Below, piece by piece: positions 43,451-52,472 of a DNA stretch of 64,000 nucleotides. The stretch is from the NCBI GenBank assembly GCA_038040285.1, contig JBBPIN010000002.1:1-64000 (forward strand), read 5' to 3'. Within the stretch, counting starts at the first letter, position 1; every line of letters starts with the position of its first letter. A program made the translations under genes and the position numbers. Origin of the DNA: Mayfieldus sp038040285. GTDB taxonomy: Bacteria; Actinomycetota; Thermoleophilia; Solirubrobacterales; 70-9. Below the pieces are notes generated by a model. The model was given only the letters and a program-made list of their open reading frames with translations. It was not told where the DNA came from and did no database searches.

Positions 43451-45322
43451 GTGTATTTGCGCAACGACGACAGGCGACCGACGATGAGCTCGGGGTTTGC
43501 TCTGCGGGTGGCGATCCTCGGCGGCGCCGCACTGGTGATGTTCGCGGTGATCTTCTTCCGGCTCTGGTACCTGCAGGTGCTCTCGGGCGACAAGTACCTG
43601 GCCGAGGCGAACAACAACCGCATCCGCGAGATCAGGGTGACCGCGCCACGCGGCGAGATCCTCGACCGCAACGGTCACGTCCTGGTCGAGAACCGCACCA
43701 GCCTGGCGCTTCAGGTCAACCCGCAGAAGCTGCCGGGCCATGTCCGCGAGCGCCGCGCCGAATTGGCGCGGCTGGGCCACGCCGCCGGGATCCCGGTGCG
43801 CCGCATGCGGCGCGACATGTCCGAGCAGCTCAAGGTGTCGCGGAGCGCACCGGTCACCCTGCAAAGGGACGTCGACTACGACCTCGTCTACTACCTGCAG
43901 GAGCACCAGGCCGACTTCCCCGGCGTCGCGGTGCAGCGCGTCTTCGTGCGTCGCTATCCGGACGGCACTCTCGGGGCGCACCTGTTCGGCAACGTCGGCG
44001 AGATCAACGAGGCCGAGCTGAAGGAGCCCCGCTACAAGGGCCTGAAGCCCGGCGATCTGATCGGCCAGGACGGCGCCGAGTTCGAGTACGACCGCTACCT
44101 GCGCGGCCGTCCCGGCGAGACGCGCGTGCAGGTCGACTCGCTCGGCCGGCCGACCCCCGGGGGCGAGCTGAGCTCGGTTCCGCCGAAGCCGGGCGACAAC
44201 CTGCAGCTCAGCATCGACGCGGGCGTCCAAGGGGCAGGTGAAGCCGGCCTCGCGGCCCGCGGCCTACCCGGGGCTTTCGTGGCCATGGACGTGCGCAACG
44301 GCCAGGTGCTGGGGCTGGGCTCCTTCCCGACCTTCGACCCCTCGATCTTCACCAAGCCGATCACGCCCTCCCAGTACAAGGATTTGACTTCGCAGACGAC
44401 GGACGCTCCGCTCACTGACCGCGCGATCCGCGGCCTATATCCGACCGGGTCCGCGTTCAAACCGATCACCGCGATGGCGGCGCTGACCGGCGGCGTGATC
44501 ACCCCTTCCACTCCGATCACTGACACTGGTGGATTGACGGTCGGCGGCATCACCTTCCGCAACGCCGGCGGCGGCGCCTACGGCACCCTGTCGCTGCCGA
44601 GCGCGCTTCAGGTCTCCGACGACGTCTTCTTCTACACGCTGGGGCTGCGGATGAACGGCACCCTTCAGCTTCAGAAGTGGGCTCACCGCTTCGGGCTCGG
44701 GAGCCCGTCGGGCATCGACCTTCCAGGAGAGTCCAGCGGCCTGATTCCCAGCCCCTCCTGGCGCAACCGCCTCTACCGCAAGGGCCTCACCGATCGACCC
44801 TGGTCGGCGGGCGACAACATCAACCTCTCGGTCGGCCAGGGTGACGTGCAGGTCGATCCGCTGCAGCTCGCCGACGCCTACGCGGCGATCGGCAACGGCG
44901 GCACCCTGGTGCGCCCCCACGTCGGGATGCAGGTGGTCGACACGGCGGGTCGCGTCGTTCAGGAGCTCAATCCTCCGCCACGCCGCCACATCCCGATCAA
45001 TCCCGAGTACCGCAGCGCGATCCTCGACGGGCTGCACATGGCGGCGCAGAGCCCGGGGGGCACCTCCTACTCGGTGTTCGGGGGCTTCCCGGTTCCGGTG
45101 GCCGGCAAGACCGGCACCGCCCAGCGCACGGGTCAGGAGGACCAGTCCTGGTACTCGGTGCTCGCCCCCTACCCCAATCCGCGCGTCGTGGTCACGGTGA
45201 CCGTCGAGCGGGGAGGCTTCGGGGTCGACTCGGCCGCCCCGATCGCCGAGCAGATCCTCTCGCAGTACTTCCATGCGAAGGCGCGCGCGGTGGGCGGCGC
45301 CAACGGCGGGAGCCAGTACTGA
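43451..45322 (+). CDS. mrdA: Penicillin-binding protein 2 (elongasome transpeptidase)
   Basis: 623 residues from GTG 43451. A membrane anchor (LRVAILGGAALVMFAVIFF) is followed by the PBP dimerisation domain (APRGEILDRNGHVLVENR) and the transpeptidase domain with the acylation motif SAFK (in YPTGSAFKPITA), SDD in the SxN position and KTGT (in AGKTGTAQ). Asp in place of the usual Asn/Cys-Asp pattern of the SxN motif is a small deviation. Cross-links peptidoglycan with RodA. Stop and rodA start share one base (TGATG). Confidence 0.93.
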   Translation: MYLRNDDRRPTMSSGFALRVAILGGAALVMFAVIFFRLWYLQVLSGDKYLAEANNNRIREIRVTAPRGEILDRNGHVLVENRTSLALQVNPQKLPGHVRERRAELARLGHAAGIPVRRMRRDMSEQLKVSRSAPVTLQRDVDYDLVYYLQEHQADFPGVAVQRVFVRRYPDGTLGAHLFGNVGEINEAELKEPRYKGLKPGDLIGQDGAEFEYDRYLRGRPGETRVQVDSLGRPTPGGELSSVPPKPGDNLQLSIDAGVQGAGEAGLAARGLPGAFVAMDVRNGQVLGLGSFPTFDPSIFTKPITPSQYKDLTSQTTDAPLTDRAIRGLYPTGSAFKPITAMAALTGGVITPSTPITDTGGLTVGGITFRNAGGGAYGTLSLPSALQVSDDVFFYTLGLRMNGTLQLQKWAHRFGLGSPSGIDLPGESSGLIPSPSWRNRLYRKGLTDRPWSAGDNINLSVGQGDVQVDPLQLADAYAAIGNGGTLVRPHVGMQVVDTAGRVVQELNPPPRRHIPINPEYRSAILDGLHMAAQSPGGTSYSVFGGFPVPVAGKTGTAQRTGQEDQSWYSVLAPYPNPRVVVTVTVERGGFGVDSAAPIAEQILSQYFHAKARAVGGANGGSQY

Positions 45323-46518
45323 TGTACGCGACCGCAACACGGCGCTCACGGCCGGTGCCGTTCAGCACCCGCCCCGGAATCGCGGAGCGGCTCGGGATCC
45401 CCTACATGGACCCGTTGCTGCTGCTCGCCGCGGTGGCGCTGGCGGGCTTCAGCATCTTCACGCTCGCCGAGGCGACCCTTCACGACGTCCCCGGCTCGCC
45501 GTACTACTACGTCGAGCGCCAGAGCATCTACGCGGGCCTCGGCCTGCTGGGGCTGTTCCTGTTGACCCAGATCGACTACTCCCGCTTCCGCGAGCTTCGG
45601 GTCGGCATCTACACGATGATGTTCGCCAGCATCGGGCTCGTATTCGTGTTTGGCGCCGCCGCACGTGGTTCGCGGCGCGCATTCAATCTTCCGTTCTTCA
45701 ACTTCCAACCGGCCGAGTTGGGCAAGGTCCTGCTCATCATCGCTCTCGCCGGTTTCGTCATCGACGGCGCAAGGCGCGGCTCGCCGCGCCAGCGGTCGGC
45801 CCGCTACTTGTTGCTCGGGCTTGCTCCCGCTGCGCTGATCTTTTTGCAACCCGACCTCGGCACGTCATTGGTGTTCGGGGTCGTGACCCTCGCGGTGATG
45901 TTTCTGGCCGGGGTCCGCTGGAGCCATTTCTTGGCGATAGCAGCGGGCATCGCGGTCATGGTCACCGCGGTGCTGGTCGTCGCGCCGGCGGTTGGAACGC
46001 CGGTCCTCAAGGGCTACCAGGAGCAGCGAGTGACGTCGTTCCTGCACCCCAGCCGGGACCCGCGCGACGCGGGTTACCAGCAGAAGCAGGCCACGATCGC
46101 CATCGGCTCCGGGGAGAAGACCGGGCGCGGCGATCAGGCCACACAGACGCGGCTCGACTTCGTCCCCGAGAGGACCACGGACTTCATCTTCGCCGTGGTC
46201 GGGGAACGCTTCGGATTCCTCGGAGCCGCGTTCGTCCTATCCCTATTCGCCCTGCTTATCTGGCGGGCGCTGCGGATTGTGACGCTCTCAAAGAACTTGT
46301 ACGGAACCCTGGTCGCTGGCGGGATAACCGCCATGCTGATGTTCCAGGTCTTCGTCAACGTCGGGATGAGCCTCGGGATCATGCCCATCACGGGCATCCC
46401 CCTGCCGCTCATGAGCTACGGAGGTTCCTCCGTGCTGGCCACGTTCTTGGCCATCGGCGTGCTGGAGAGCGTTCACATGCATGCTCGCCTCAGCCAGAAG
46501 AGCAGGGATTACTACTGA
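45322..46518 (+). CDS. rodA: Peptidoglycan glycosyltransferase RodA (SEDS family)
   Basis: 398 residues, about ten membrane helices. SEDS landmarks: FNFQPAELGKVLLI, LQPDLGTSLVFG, the large loop with DFIFAVVGERFGFLGA (containing the conserved Glu), and GIPLPLMSYGGSSVLA near the end. It polymerises lipid II in complex with PBP2. ATG 45322 overlaps the mrdA stop by one base, fixing a coupled RodA-PBP2 pair. Confidence 0.95.
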   Translation: MYATATRRSRPVPFSTRPGIAERLGIPYMDPLLLLAAVALAGFSIFTLAEATLHDVPGSPYYYVERQSIYAGLGLLGLFLLTQIDYSRFRELRVGIYTMMFASIGLVFVFGAAARGSRRAFNLPFFNFQPAELGKVLLIIALAGFVIDGARRGSPRQRSARYLLLGLAPAALIFLQPDLGTSLVFGVVTLAVMFLAGVRWSHFLAIAAGIAVMVTAVLVVAPAVGTPVLKGYQEQRVTSFLHPSRDPRDAGYQQKQATIAIGSGEKTGRGDQATQTRLDFVPERTTDFIFAVVGERFGFLGAAFVLSLFALLIWRALRIVTLSKNLYGTLVAGGITAMLMFQVFVNVGMSLGIMPITGIPLPLMSYGGSSVLATFLAIGVLESVHMHARLSQKSRDYY

Positions 46519-46539
46519 TCTTCGAACTGAGCTGAGGTT

Positions 46540-48384
46540 ATGAAAAAGACAATTCTGGTTTCCGCCGACAAAGGCGAGACGCGGGTGGCCGTGCTCGAGG
46601 CGAGCAAGGACCAAAAGCCCGAGGTCGCAGAGCTCTACGTGGAGCGTCGCGGCCGCCGCTCGATCGTCGGCAACATCTACAAAGGCAAGGTCGACAACGT
46701 GCTTCCCGGAATGGAGGCGGCGTTCGTCGACATCGGTCTGGAGCGAAACGGCTTCCTGCACGTCGACGAGATCGTGCTTCCCGGCGGCGAGGCGGGTCCG
46801 AAGCGCGGTCGCGGTCGCGGACGCCGCATCAACGAGCTGCTCAAGTCCGGGCAGGAAATCCTCGTCCAGGTCGTCAAGGACCCATTGAAGACGAAGGGGG
46901 CGCGGCTGTCGATGAACGTCTCGATCGCCGGCCGCTATCTCGTCTACGCGCCGCAGGGAAGCGGCGTCGGGGTCAGCCGCCGGCTCGCCGACGGTGAGCG
47001 CGAGCGGCTTCGCAAGATGGTCGAGCGCACCTACAAGGGCCCCGGCGGGCTGATCGTGCGCACCGCCGCGCACGGCGCCAAGAAGGCCGACTTCGTGCGC
47101 GAGATCGACTATCTGCACAAGCTCAACGACGTGCTCGAGCGTCGCGTCGAGGGCGCCAAGGCCCCAGCCCTGGTGTTCCAGGAGGCCGACCTGCCGGTGC
47201 GGGTGCTGCGCGACGTCTTCCTGAGCGACTTCGAGCAGGCGATCATCGACTCGCAAAAGCAGCACGAGCGGGTCACCGGCTTCTTCCAGCGCACCGCGCC
47301 GGAGCTGGTCAAGGGCGTCGAGCTGTACAAGGGCCGCAAGCCCCTGCTCGAGAAATGGGGGGTCGAAGAGGTGATCCTCTCGACCCTCCAGCGCCGGGTC
47401 GACCTGCCCTCGGGCGGCTATCTGATGATCGACTACGCCGAGGCGCTGACCGTGATCGACGTCAACAGCGGCAGCTTCACCGGTCGCGGCAAGGGCGGCC
47501 TGGAGGAGACGATTACGCGGGTCAACACCGAGGCAGCCGACGAGGTGGTGCGCCAGCTGCGGATGCGGGACATCGGCGGGATCATCGTCATCGACTTCAT
47601 CGACATGGCACGCAGCCGCAACCGCGAGAAGGTGCTGAAGACGCTGCGCAGGGCGCTCGACGCCGACAAGTCGAAGAGCTACGTGGTCGAGGTCTCGCCG
47701 CTGGGCCTGGTCGAGATGACGCGCCAGAACGTCACCGACGGTGTGCGCGAGATCCTCACGGTTCGCTGCCCGACCTGCGACGGCGACGGTGTGGTGCTCT
47801 CAGAGGAGACCGTTGCGCTCGAAGGGCTGCGCAAGCTGCGCGAGGTCGTCACAAAGGACTCCAAGCCGGACGCCTACCTGATCCGGGTTCACCCGAAGGT
47901 CGCCGCGGAGCTGATCGACCCGCATAGCGGGTTGGCGGCCCTGGAGGAGGAGACCGGCAAGGAGTTTCACTTCGAGGGCGGCGAGGCGCTTCCGATCGAC
48001 ACCTTCGAGATCGTCGAGACGGGCAGCAAGGCGCAGATCGTGGAGCGTGCGCTGCCGTTCAAGGTCGGCGAGGAGGTGCTGGTGACGATCGAGGAGCCGC
48101 ACATGTACAACGCCGACGACGCGGTCGCGCGGGTCGACTCCTACATCGTCAGCGTCACCGGCGGCGGCCCGTTCGTCGGCGAGCGAAAGCTGGTGCGGAT
48201 CGAGCGCGTCGAGCGCTCCGCGGCGGTCGCCTCGCTGCCGGGGGTTGAGGTCTCCGGCAACGGCGCCGGCGATGGGAAGGAGGACGGCGACGGGCTAGAA
48301 TCCTCCGACTCCGGCAGGCGCCGACGTCGTCGCGGTCGTAGAGGCGGCCGCGGACGCTCGGGCGCGACCAAGTCCAGTGACTAG
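46540..48384 (+). CDS. rng: Ribonuclease E/G
   Basis: 614 residues, ATG 46540 with a purine-rich GAGCTGAGG leader. S1 domain (GNIYKGKVDNVLPGMEAAFVDIG), RNase-H-like and DNase-I-like parts with the Mg ligands in IDVNSGSF and IDFIDM, and the Zn-link CPTC (in RCPTCDGDGVV). The C-terminal tail is short and Arg/Gly-rich (RRRRRRGRRGGRGR) and probably binds RNA. It processes rRNA and mRNA. Its place before rplU-rpmA is a common bacterial arrangement. Confidence 0.95.
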   Translation: MKKTILVSADKGETRVAVLEASKDQKPEVAELYVERRGRRSIVGNIYKGKVDNVLPGMEAAFVDIGLERNGFLHVDEIVLPGGEAGPKRGRGRGRRINELLKSGQEILVQVVKDPLKTKGARLSMNVSIAGRYLVYAPQGSGVGVSRRLADGERERLRKMVERTYKGPGGLIVRTAAHGAKKADFVREIDYLHKLNDVLERRVEGAKAPALVFQEADLPVRVLRDVFLSDFEQAIIDSQKQHERVTGFFQRTAPELVKGVELYKGRKPLLEKWGVEEVILSTLQRRVDLPSGGYLMIDYAEALTVIDVNSGSFTGRGKGGLEETITRVNTEAADEVVRQLRMRDIGGIIVIDFIDMARSRNREKVLKTLRRALDADKSKSYVVEVSPLGLVEMTRQNVTDGVREILTVRCPTCDGDGVVLSEETVALEGLRKLREVVTKDSKPDAYLIRVHPKVAAELIDPHSGLAALEEETGKEFHFEGGEALPIDTFEIVETGSKAQIVERALPFKVGEEVLVTIEEPHMYNADDAVARVDSYIVSVTGGGPFVGERKLVRIERVERSAAVASLPGVEVSGNGAGDGKEDGDGLESSDSGRRRRRRGRRGGRGRSGATKSSD

Positions 48385-48403
48385 CAACTAGCGACTAGCA
48401 CCT
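48383..48403 (+). repeat. Heptanucleotide repeat before rplU
   Basis: Three 7-bp units, AGCAACT, AGCGACT and AGCACCT, directly after the rng stop and 4 bp before the rplU ATG. They fill the whole leader, where a Shine-Dalgarno would be expected, and none is visible. Confidence 0.55.
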
Positions 48404-48407
48404 ACTC

Positions 48408-48905
48408 ATGTACGCAATCGTCGAAAGCGGAGGCAAGCAGTACAAGGTCGAGAAGGGTGAGACCCTGCTCCTCGACCGCCTGCCCGCGCAGGAGGGCGAC
48501 AAGGTCGACCTGCGGGCGGTGATGTTCCGCGACGGCGACGTGGTCACGGATCCCGCCGAGCTGGAGAAGGTGAAGGTCGAGGCGACGATCGCCGAGCACC
48601 TGCGTGGCCCCAAGATCCGGGTCTTCAAGTACAAGGCGAAGAAGGGCTACCGCCGCCGCGCGGGCCACCGCTCGGAGCTGACCAAGGTCGAGATCACCGA
48701 TCTTCGGAAGCTGACCCGCAAGCCGGCGGCGAAGGAGCCGGAAGCGGTGGCCGAGGCAAAGGCCGAGACCAAGGCGGAGCCGAAGGCACCTAAGCCGGCG
48801 GCGAAGAAGACGACGACCCGCAAGGCGCCGGCCCGCAAGAGGACGACGACGCGCAAGACTTCAGGCAGCTCATCGACCAGGAAGGAAAGCTCCAGTGGCT
48901 CATAA
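48408..48905 (+). CDS. rplU: 50S ribosomal protein L21 with long basic tail
   Basis: 165 residues, ATG 48408. Residues 1-103 are a normal L21 (YAIVESGGKQYKVEKGE ... KYKAKKGYRRRAGHR). The remaining 60 residues form a Lys/Ala/Thr-rich tail (KPAAKKTTTRKAPARKRTTTRK) similar to extensions of actinobacterial ribosomal and histone-like proteins. L21 contacts 23S rRNA. Its end overlaps the rpmA start by 11 nt. Confidence 0.95.
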   Translation: MYAIVESGGKQYKVEKGETLLLDRLPAQEGDKVDLRAVMFRDGDVVTDPAELEKVKVEATIAEHLRGPKIRVFKYKAKKGYRRRAGHRSELTKVEITDLRKLTRKPAAKEPEAVAEAKAETKAEPKAPKPAAKKTTTRKAPARKRTTTRKTSGSSSTRKESSSGS

Positions 48906-49146
48906 GAAGGGGCTCGGCTCGAGCCGCAACGGCCGCGATTCGAATCCGAAGATGCTCGGCGTCAAGGTGTTCGCCGGGCAGCAGGTGAACGGCGGCGAGA
49001 TCATCGTCCGCCAGCGCGGAACCCGCTTTCGCGCCGGCGACGGCGCCGGCCTCGGCCGCGACCACTCGATCTTCGCCACCCGCGCCGGCGTCGTGCAGTT
49101 CCGCCCCAAGGGCAAGGGCCGGCTGGTCTCGGTCCAGGGCGAGTAG
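48895..49146 (+). CDS. rpmA: 50S ribosomal protein L27
   Basis: 83 residues from GTG 48895, inside the rplU tail. MAHKKGLGSSRNGRDSN at the start shows the mature-type N terminus that reaches the peptidyl-transferase centre, without the cleaved extension found in Firmicutes. Coupled to rplU by the 11-nt overlap. Confidence 0.97.
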   Translation: MAHKKGLGSSRNGRDSNPKMLGVKVFAGQQVNGGEIIVRQRGTRFRAGDGAGLGRDHSIFATRAGVVQFRPKGKGRLVSVQGE

Positions 49147-49150
49147 CGCG

Positions 49151-49546
49151 CTAGAAGTCCCGCCGCCCCTCGAGGTGCTCGGGCGCCTCGGGGCGGGTCA
49201 GCTCGTAGATCGCCACGCGGTGGCCGCCCGGCGCCTCGATCTCGGCGCAGGGGCCGTGGGGGATGCCGAACAGGGTGCCTACCTCGCAGCCACGCTCCTC
49301 CAGCTCGGTGACCGTGGCGTCGAGGTCGGCGACGCGGTAGACGAGGATCGGCCGCTCCCCGTCGAGGTGGTCGGCGAACAGCAGAGCCGGCGCGTCATCG
49401 GTCAGCTCGACCATCGCGACGCGGGCGCCGAAGGCCTCGATCGCGAACACGAGCTTGGCGCCGAGTGTCTCGCTGAAATAGCGAGCCTCGGCCGCCGGGT
49501 CGCGGCTCGGCATGTAGAGAAAGTCGAGGCGCTCGAACGCTGTCAA
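49151..49546 (-). CDS. VOC/glyoxalase-family protein
   Basis: 131 residues from TTG 49546; longer frames to 49642 are shadows of obgE. One vicinal-oxygen-chelate module pair: LDFLYMPSRDPAAEARYFSETLGAK, VAMVELTDDAPALLFADH, LVYRVADLDATVTELEERG, GIPHGPCAEIEAPGGHRVAIYEL. Metal-ligand candidates are the Glu of AEIEAP and VAIYEL. Substrate unknown. It points against the rpmA-obgE operon and ends 4 bp after rpmA, so it interrupts the rplU-rpmA-obgE set. Confidence 0.75.
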   Translation of the reverse strand: MTAFERLDFLYMPSRDPAAEARYFSETLGAKLVFAIEAFGARVAMVELTDDAPALLFADHLDGERPILVYRVADLDATVTELEERGCEVGTLFGIPHGPCAEIEAPGGHRVAIYELTRPEAPEHLEGRRDF

Positions 49547-49556
49547 CCTTTCGCCA

Positions 49557-50855
49557 ATGTACGACCGAACGCTGATCCACGTGGAGGCGGGACGGGGCGG
49601 CGACGGCTGCGTGAGCTTTCGCCGCGAGGCCCATGTGCCCAAGGGTGGCCCCGACGGCGGCGATGGCGGGCACGGTGGCGATGTGGTGCTGGTCTGCGAC
49701 GGGTCGCTGCGCGATTTTGCGGGGTTGCGACGCCAGACGCACTTTCGCGGTGAACGGGGCAGCCACGGTCAGGGCAAAGATCGCCACGGCGCCCGCGGCG
49801 CCGACGCGGTTGTGCGGGTGGCGCCCGGTACTCAGGCGAGCTCGCTGGACGGCAGCCAGATTGACCTGGTGACCGACGGCCAGCGCGCCGTGGTCGCCCG
49901 CGGCGGCCGCGGCGGGCACGGGAACAAGCGCTTTGCGACCTCGACTCGCCAGACGCCGCGCTTCGCCGAACGCGGGACGGCAGGCGAGTCGGGTCAAATC
50001 GACCTGCGGCTGAAGCTGCTCGCCGACGCGGGCCTGGTCGGGCTGCCGAACGCCGGCAAGTCCTCGCTGCTGGCGCGGCTCACCCGCGCCGCGCCGAAAG
50101 TCGCCGACTACCCGTTCACGACCACCGAACCGGTGCTCGGGACCCTGGAGGGCGAGGAGCGCCAGGTCGTGCTGGCCGACATCCCCGGGCTGATCGAGGG
50201 CGCCGCGGAGGGCGCCGGCCTGGGGCACGAGTTCCTCGCCCACGTCGAGCGCTGCGCGATGCTCTTCCACCTGGTCGAGGTCGCGCCGCTGGAGGGCGAC
50301 CCCGAGGCCAACTACGTGGCGGTGCGGGCCGAGCTCGCCTCCTACGGAACCGGGCTTGCGGAGCTCCCGGAGCTGGTGGTGCTCTCGAAGCGCGACCTGG
50401 TCACCGAGGAGGAGGCCGAGCGGATGCGCCAGCGGTGGGCGGATCGGCTCGGAGCCGGCGCTCTCGGTGTGCTTGCAACCTCGTCGGCTACAGGGGCGGG
50501 GCTGGATGAGCTGAAGGCGGCGATCCTCGCCGCGGTGCCAGAGCAGCCTGCCGCGCCCGCCACAAAGCCGGACGCAGCGCCGCCCGAGTTCGAGGCCGAG
50601 CACCGCGTCTACCGGCCGGCGGGCGAGGGCGGCTACCGGGTCCAGTGCGAGGAGGAGGGGGCCTACCGGGTCGAGGGCCGCGGCGTCGAGATGCTGTTCG
50701 AGCGCCACGACCTCGCGAACGCGGAGGCGCTCGCCTACCTGGAGCAGCGCCTGACCGAGATGGGCGTGCTGGCGGCGCTACGCGACGCCGGCTTCGAGCC
50801 GGGCGACGAGGTGCGCATCGGCGAGCAGGAGTTCGAGCTTCACCCAGGTAATTAG
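49557..50855 (+). CDS. obgE: GTPase ObgE/CgtA
   Basis: 432 residues from ATG 49557. The Gly-rich Obg domain (VEAGRGGDGCVSFRREAHVPKGGPDGGDGGHGG), the G domain (GLPNAGKSS, ADIPGLIEGAAEGAGLG, SKRDL) and a C-terminal OCT domain (VEMLFERHDLANAEALAYLE) are all present; OCT is typical of Gram-positive Obg. It acts in 50S assembly and stringent-response control. Starts 11 bp from the divergent VOC gene. Confidence 0.97.
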   Translation: MYDRTLIHVEAGRGGDGCVSFRREAHVPKGGPDGGDGGHGGDVVLVCDGSLRDFAGLRRQTHFRGERGSHGQGKDRHGARGADAVVRVAPGTQASSLDGSQIDLVTDGQRAVVARGGRGGHGNKRFATSTRQTPRFAERGTAGESGQIDLRLKLLADAGLVGLPNAGKSSLLARLTRAAPKVADYPFTTTEPVLGTLEGEERQVVLADIPGLIEGAAEGAGLGHEFLAHVERCAMLFHLVEVAPLEGDPEANYVAVRAELASYGTGLAELPELVVLSKRDLVTEEEAERMRQRWADRLGAGALGVLATSSATGAGLDELKAAILAAVPEQPAAPATKPDAAPPEFEAEHRVYRPAGEGGYRVQCEEEGAYRVEGRGVEMLFERHDLANAEALAYLEQRLTEMGVLAALRDAGFEPGDEVRIGEQEFELHPGN

Positions 50856-50881
50856 GAGCCTCGCCCGAATCTATTTGAGTC

Positions 50882-51307
50882 ATGTCGCGGACCAATCTCG
50901 AGTCGACCGAGAACCCGGAAGTGCGAGCAGCCGGTGGGGTGCTGGTGCGTCCCGGCCCCGACGGCCCTGAGGTCGCGGTGATCCACCGCCCCAAGTACGA
51001 GGACTGGTCGCTGCCGAAGGGAAAGCTCGGCGGGGACGAGAGCTTCGAGGAGGCGGCGCTGCGCGAGGTCGAGGAGGAGACCGGCATGCGTGCCGAGCTG
51101 GGGCCGGAGCTGAGCTCGGTCCACTACCGCGATCGCAAGGGCCGCACGAAGCTGGTGCGCTATTGGCTGATGCGCGCCACCGACGGCGAGTTCCGGCCCG
51201 GCCCTGAAGTGGACGAGCTGCGCTGGCTGGACCCGGACCGGGCCCAGCAGCTGCTCAGCTACGGGCACGACGCCAATCTGGTCCGCGAAGCGCTCGCTGC
51301 TTCCTAG
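50882..51307 (+). CDS. NUDIX hydrolase
   Basis: 141 residues. The Nudix box is complete: GKLGGDESFEEAALREVEEETG (positions about 43-64). The small size and PKYEDWSLPKGKL segment resemble the MutT/Ap4A-hydrolase group acting on nucleoside diphosphate derivatives. Start ATG 50882, 26 bp after obgE; same strand as proB. Confidence 0.88.
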   Translation: MSRTNLESTENPEVRAAGGVLVRPGPDGPEVAVIHRPKYEDWSLPKGKLGGDESFEEAALREVEEETGMRAELGPELSSVHYRDRKGRTKLVRYWLMRATDGEFRPGPEVDELRWLDPDRAQQLLSYGHDANLVREALAAS

Positions 51308-51334
51308 TCGCTGACCGCTCCTAGACTCTCCGCC

Positions 51335-52423
51335 ATGACCGTCGTCGCCAAGCTGGGTTCCTCGATCGTCGCCGCCGAGAACGGCGAGCTGCGCAGCGAC
51401 GTGCTCGACCGCGTCTGCGGTCAGGTAGCCGAGCTCGAGAAGGGCGGCGAGCAGCTGGTCATGGTCACCTCGGGCGCGATCGCGCGCGGCATGCGGCTGC
51501 TGGAGCTGGGCCAGCGGCCGGGGGCGATGGACGAGCTGCAGGCGGCCTCGGCGGTCGGGCAGGGCGATCTCTTCCGCGCCTACGAGGTGCGCCTTGCCGA
51601 GCACGGGGTGCGATCGGCGCAGGTTCTGCTCACCGCGTCGGACATCGCGGCCCGAACCAACTACCTCAATGCCCGCCAGACGCTGCGCAGGCTGCTCGAC
51701 TGGGACGTCGTACCGGTGGTCAACGAGAACGACACCACGGCGACCGACGAGATCACTTTCGGCGACAACGACTTCCTCTCGGCCCAGGTGGCGATCCTGC
51801 TCGATGCGCGGCTGCTGGTACTGCTCACCGACATCGAGGGATTGCATACGGCAGACCCGCGACTAGACTCATCGGCCGAACTGGTCGATGAGGTGTCCGA
51901 CTTCAGCCAGCTGGAGGGCTACGAGATCGGTGACCTTACCTCCCCGTTCGGTCTCGGTGGGATGCGCAGCAAGGTGGCCGCCGCAGAGATGGCGAGCGAG
52001 GCGGGGATCGCGGCGGTGATCTGCGACGGCACCGCACCCGAAACCCTGACCGCAGCCGCGGCGGGGGAGCGGGTGGGCACGCGCTTCGCGCCCAATCCCA
52101 CCAAGACCTCCAGCTTCAAGCTGTGGTTGCGCTACGGCAAGCCGGCCCGTGGTCAGCTTGCGGTCGACGAAGGCGCGGCGAAGGTTCTTCGCGAGCGGGG
52201 AAGCAGTTTGCTCCCAGTCGGCATCACCGCGGTGCAGGGAAGCTTCGAGGCCGGTGAGGCGGTCGAGGTCGTGGTCGATGGCGATGTGGTCGGCAAGGGG
52301 ATCAGCAACTACTCGGCCGAGGAGATGCGGCGTATCCAGGGCCTCAACAGCGCCCAGGTACGCGAGCTGATGCCCCACGCGGCCGAGGAGGCCGTGCACC
52401 GCGACTACTTCGTCCTCGCCTGA
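51335..52423 (+). CDS. proB: Glutamate 5-kinase
   Basis: 362 residues. Amino-acid-kinase domain (VAKLGSSIVA, VTSGAIARGM, VPVVNENDTTATDE, LLTDIEGLHTADPR, GGMRSKVAAAEMA) followed by a C-terminal PUA domain (about residues 275-360). First step of proline synthesis: phosphorylates glutamate for ProA, the next gene. Confidence 0.97.
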   Translation: MTVVAKLGSSIVAAENGELRSDVLDRVCGQVAELEKGGEQLVMVTSGAIARGMRLLELGQRPGAMDELQAASAVGQGDLFRAYEVRLAEHGVRSAQVLLTASDIAARTNYLNARQTLRRLLDWDVVPVVNENDTTATDEITFGDNDFLSAQVAILLDARLLVLLTDIEGLHTADPRLDSSAELVDEVSDFSQLEGYEIGDLTSPFGLGGMRSKVAAAEMASEAGIAAVICDGTAPETLTAAAAGERVGTRFAPNPTKTSSFKLWLRYGKPARGQLAVDEGAAKVLRERGSSLLPVGITAVQGSFEAGEAVEVVVDGDVVGKGISNYSAEEMRRIQGLNSAQVRELMPHAAEEAVHRDYFVLA

Positions 52424-52472
52424 GCATCCGCGCCCGGCGCCGGGCGTGCGGGCGGCTACCCTTAGCTCCGAG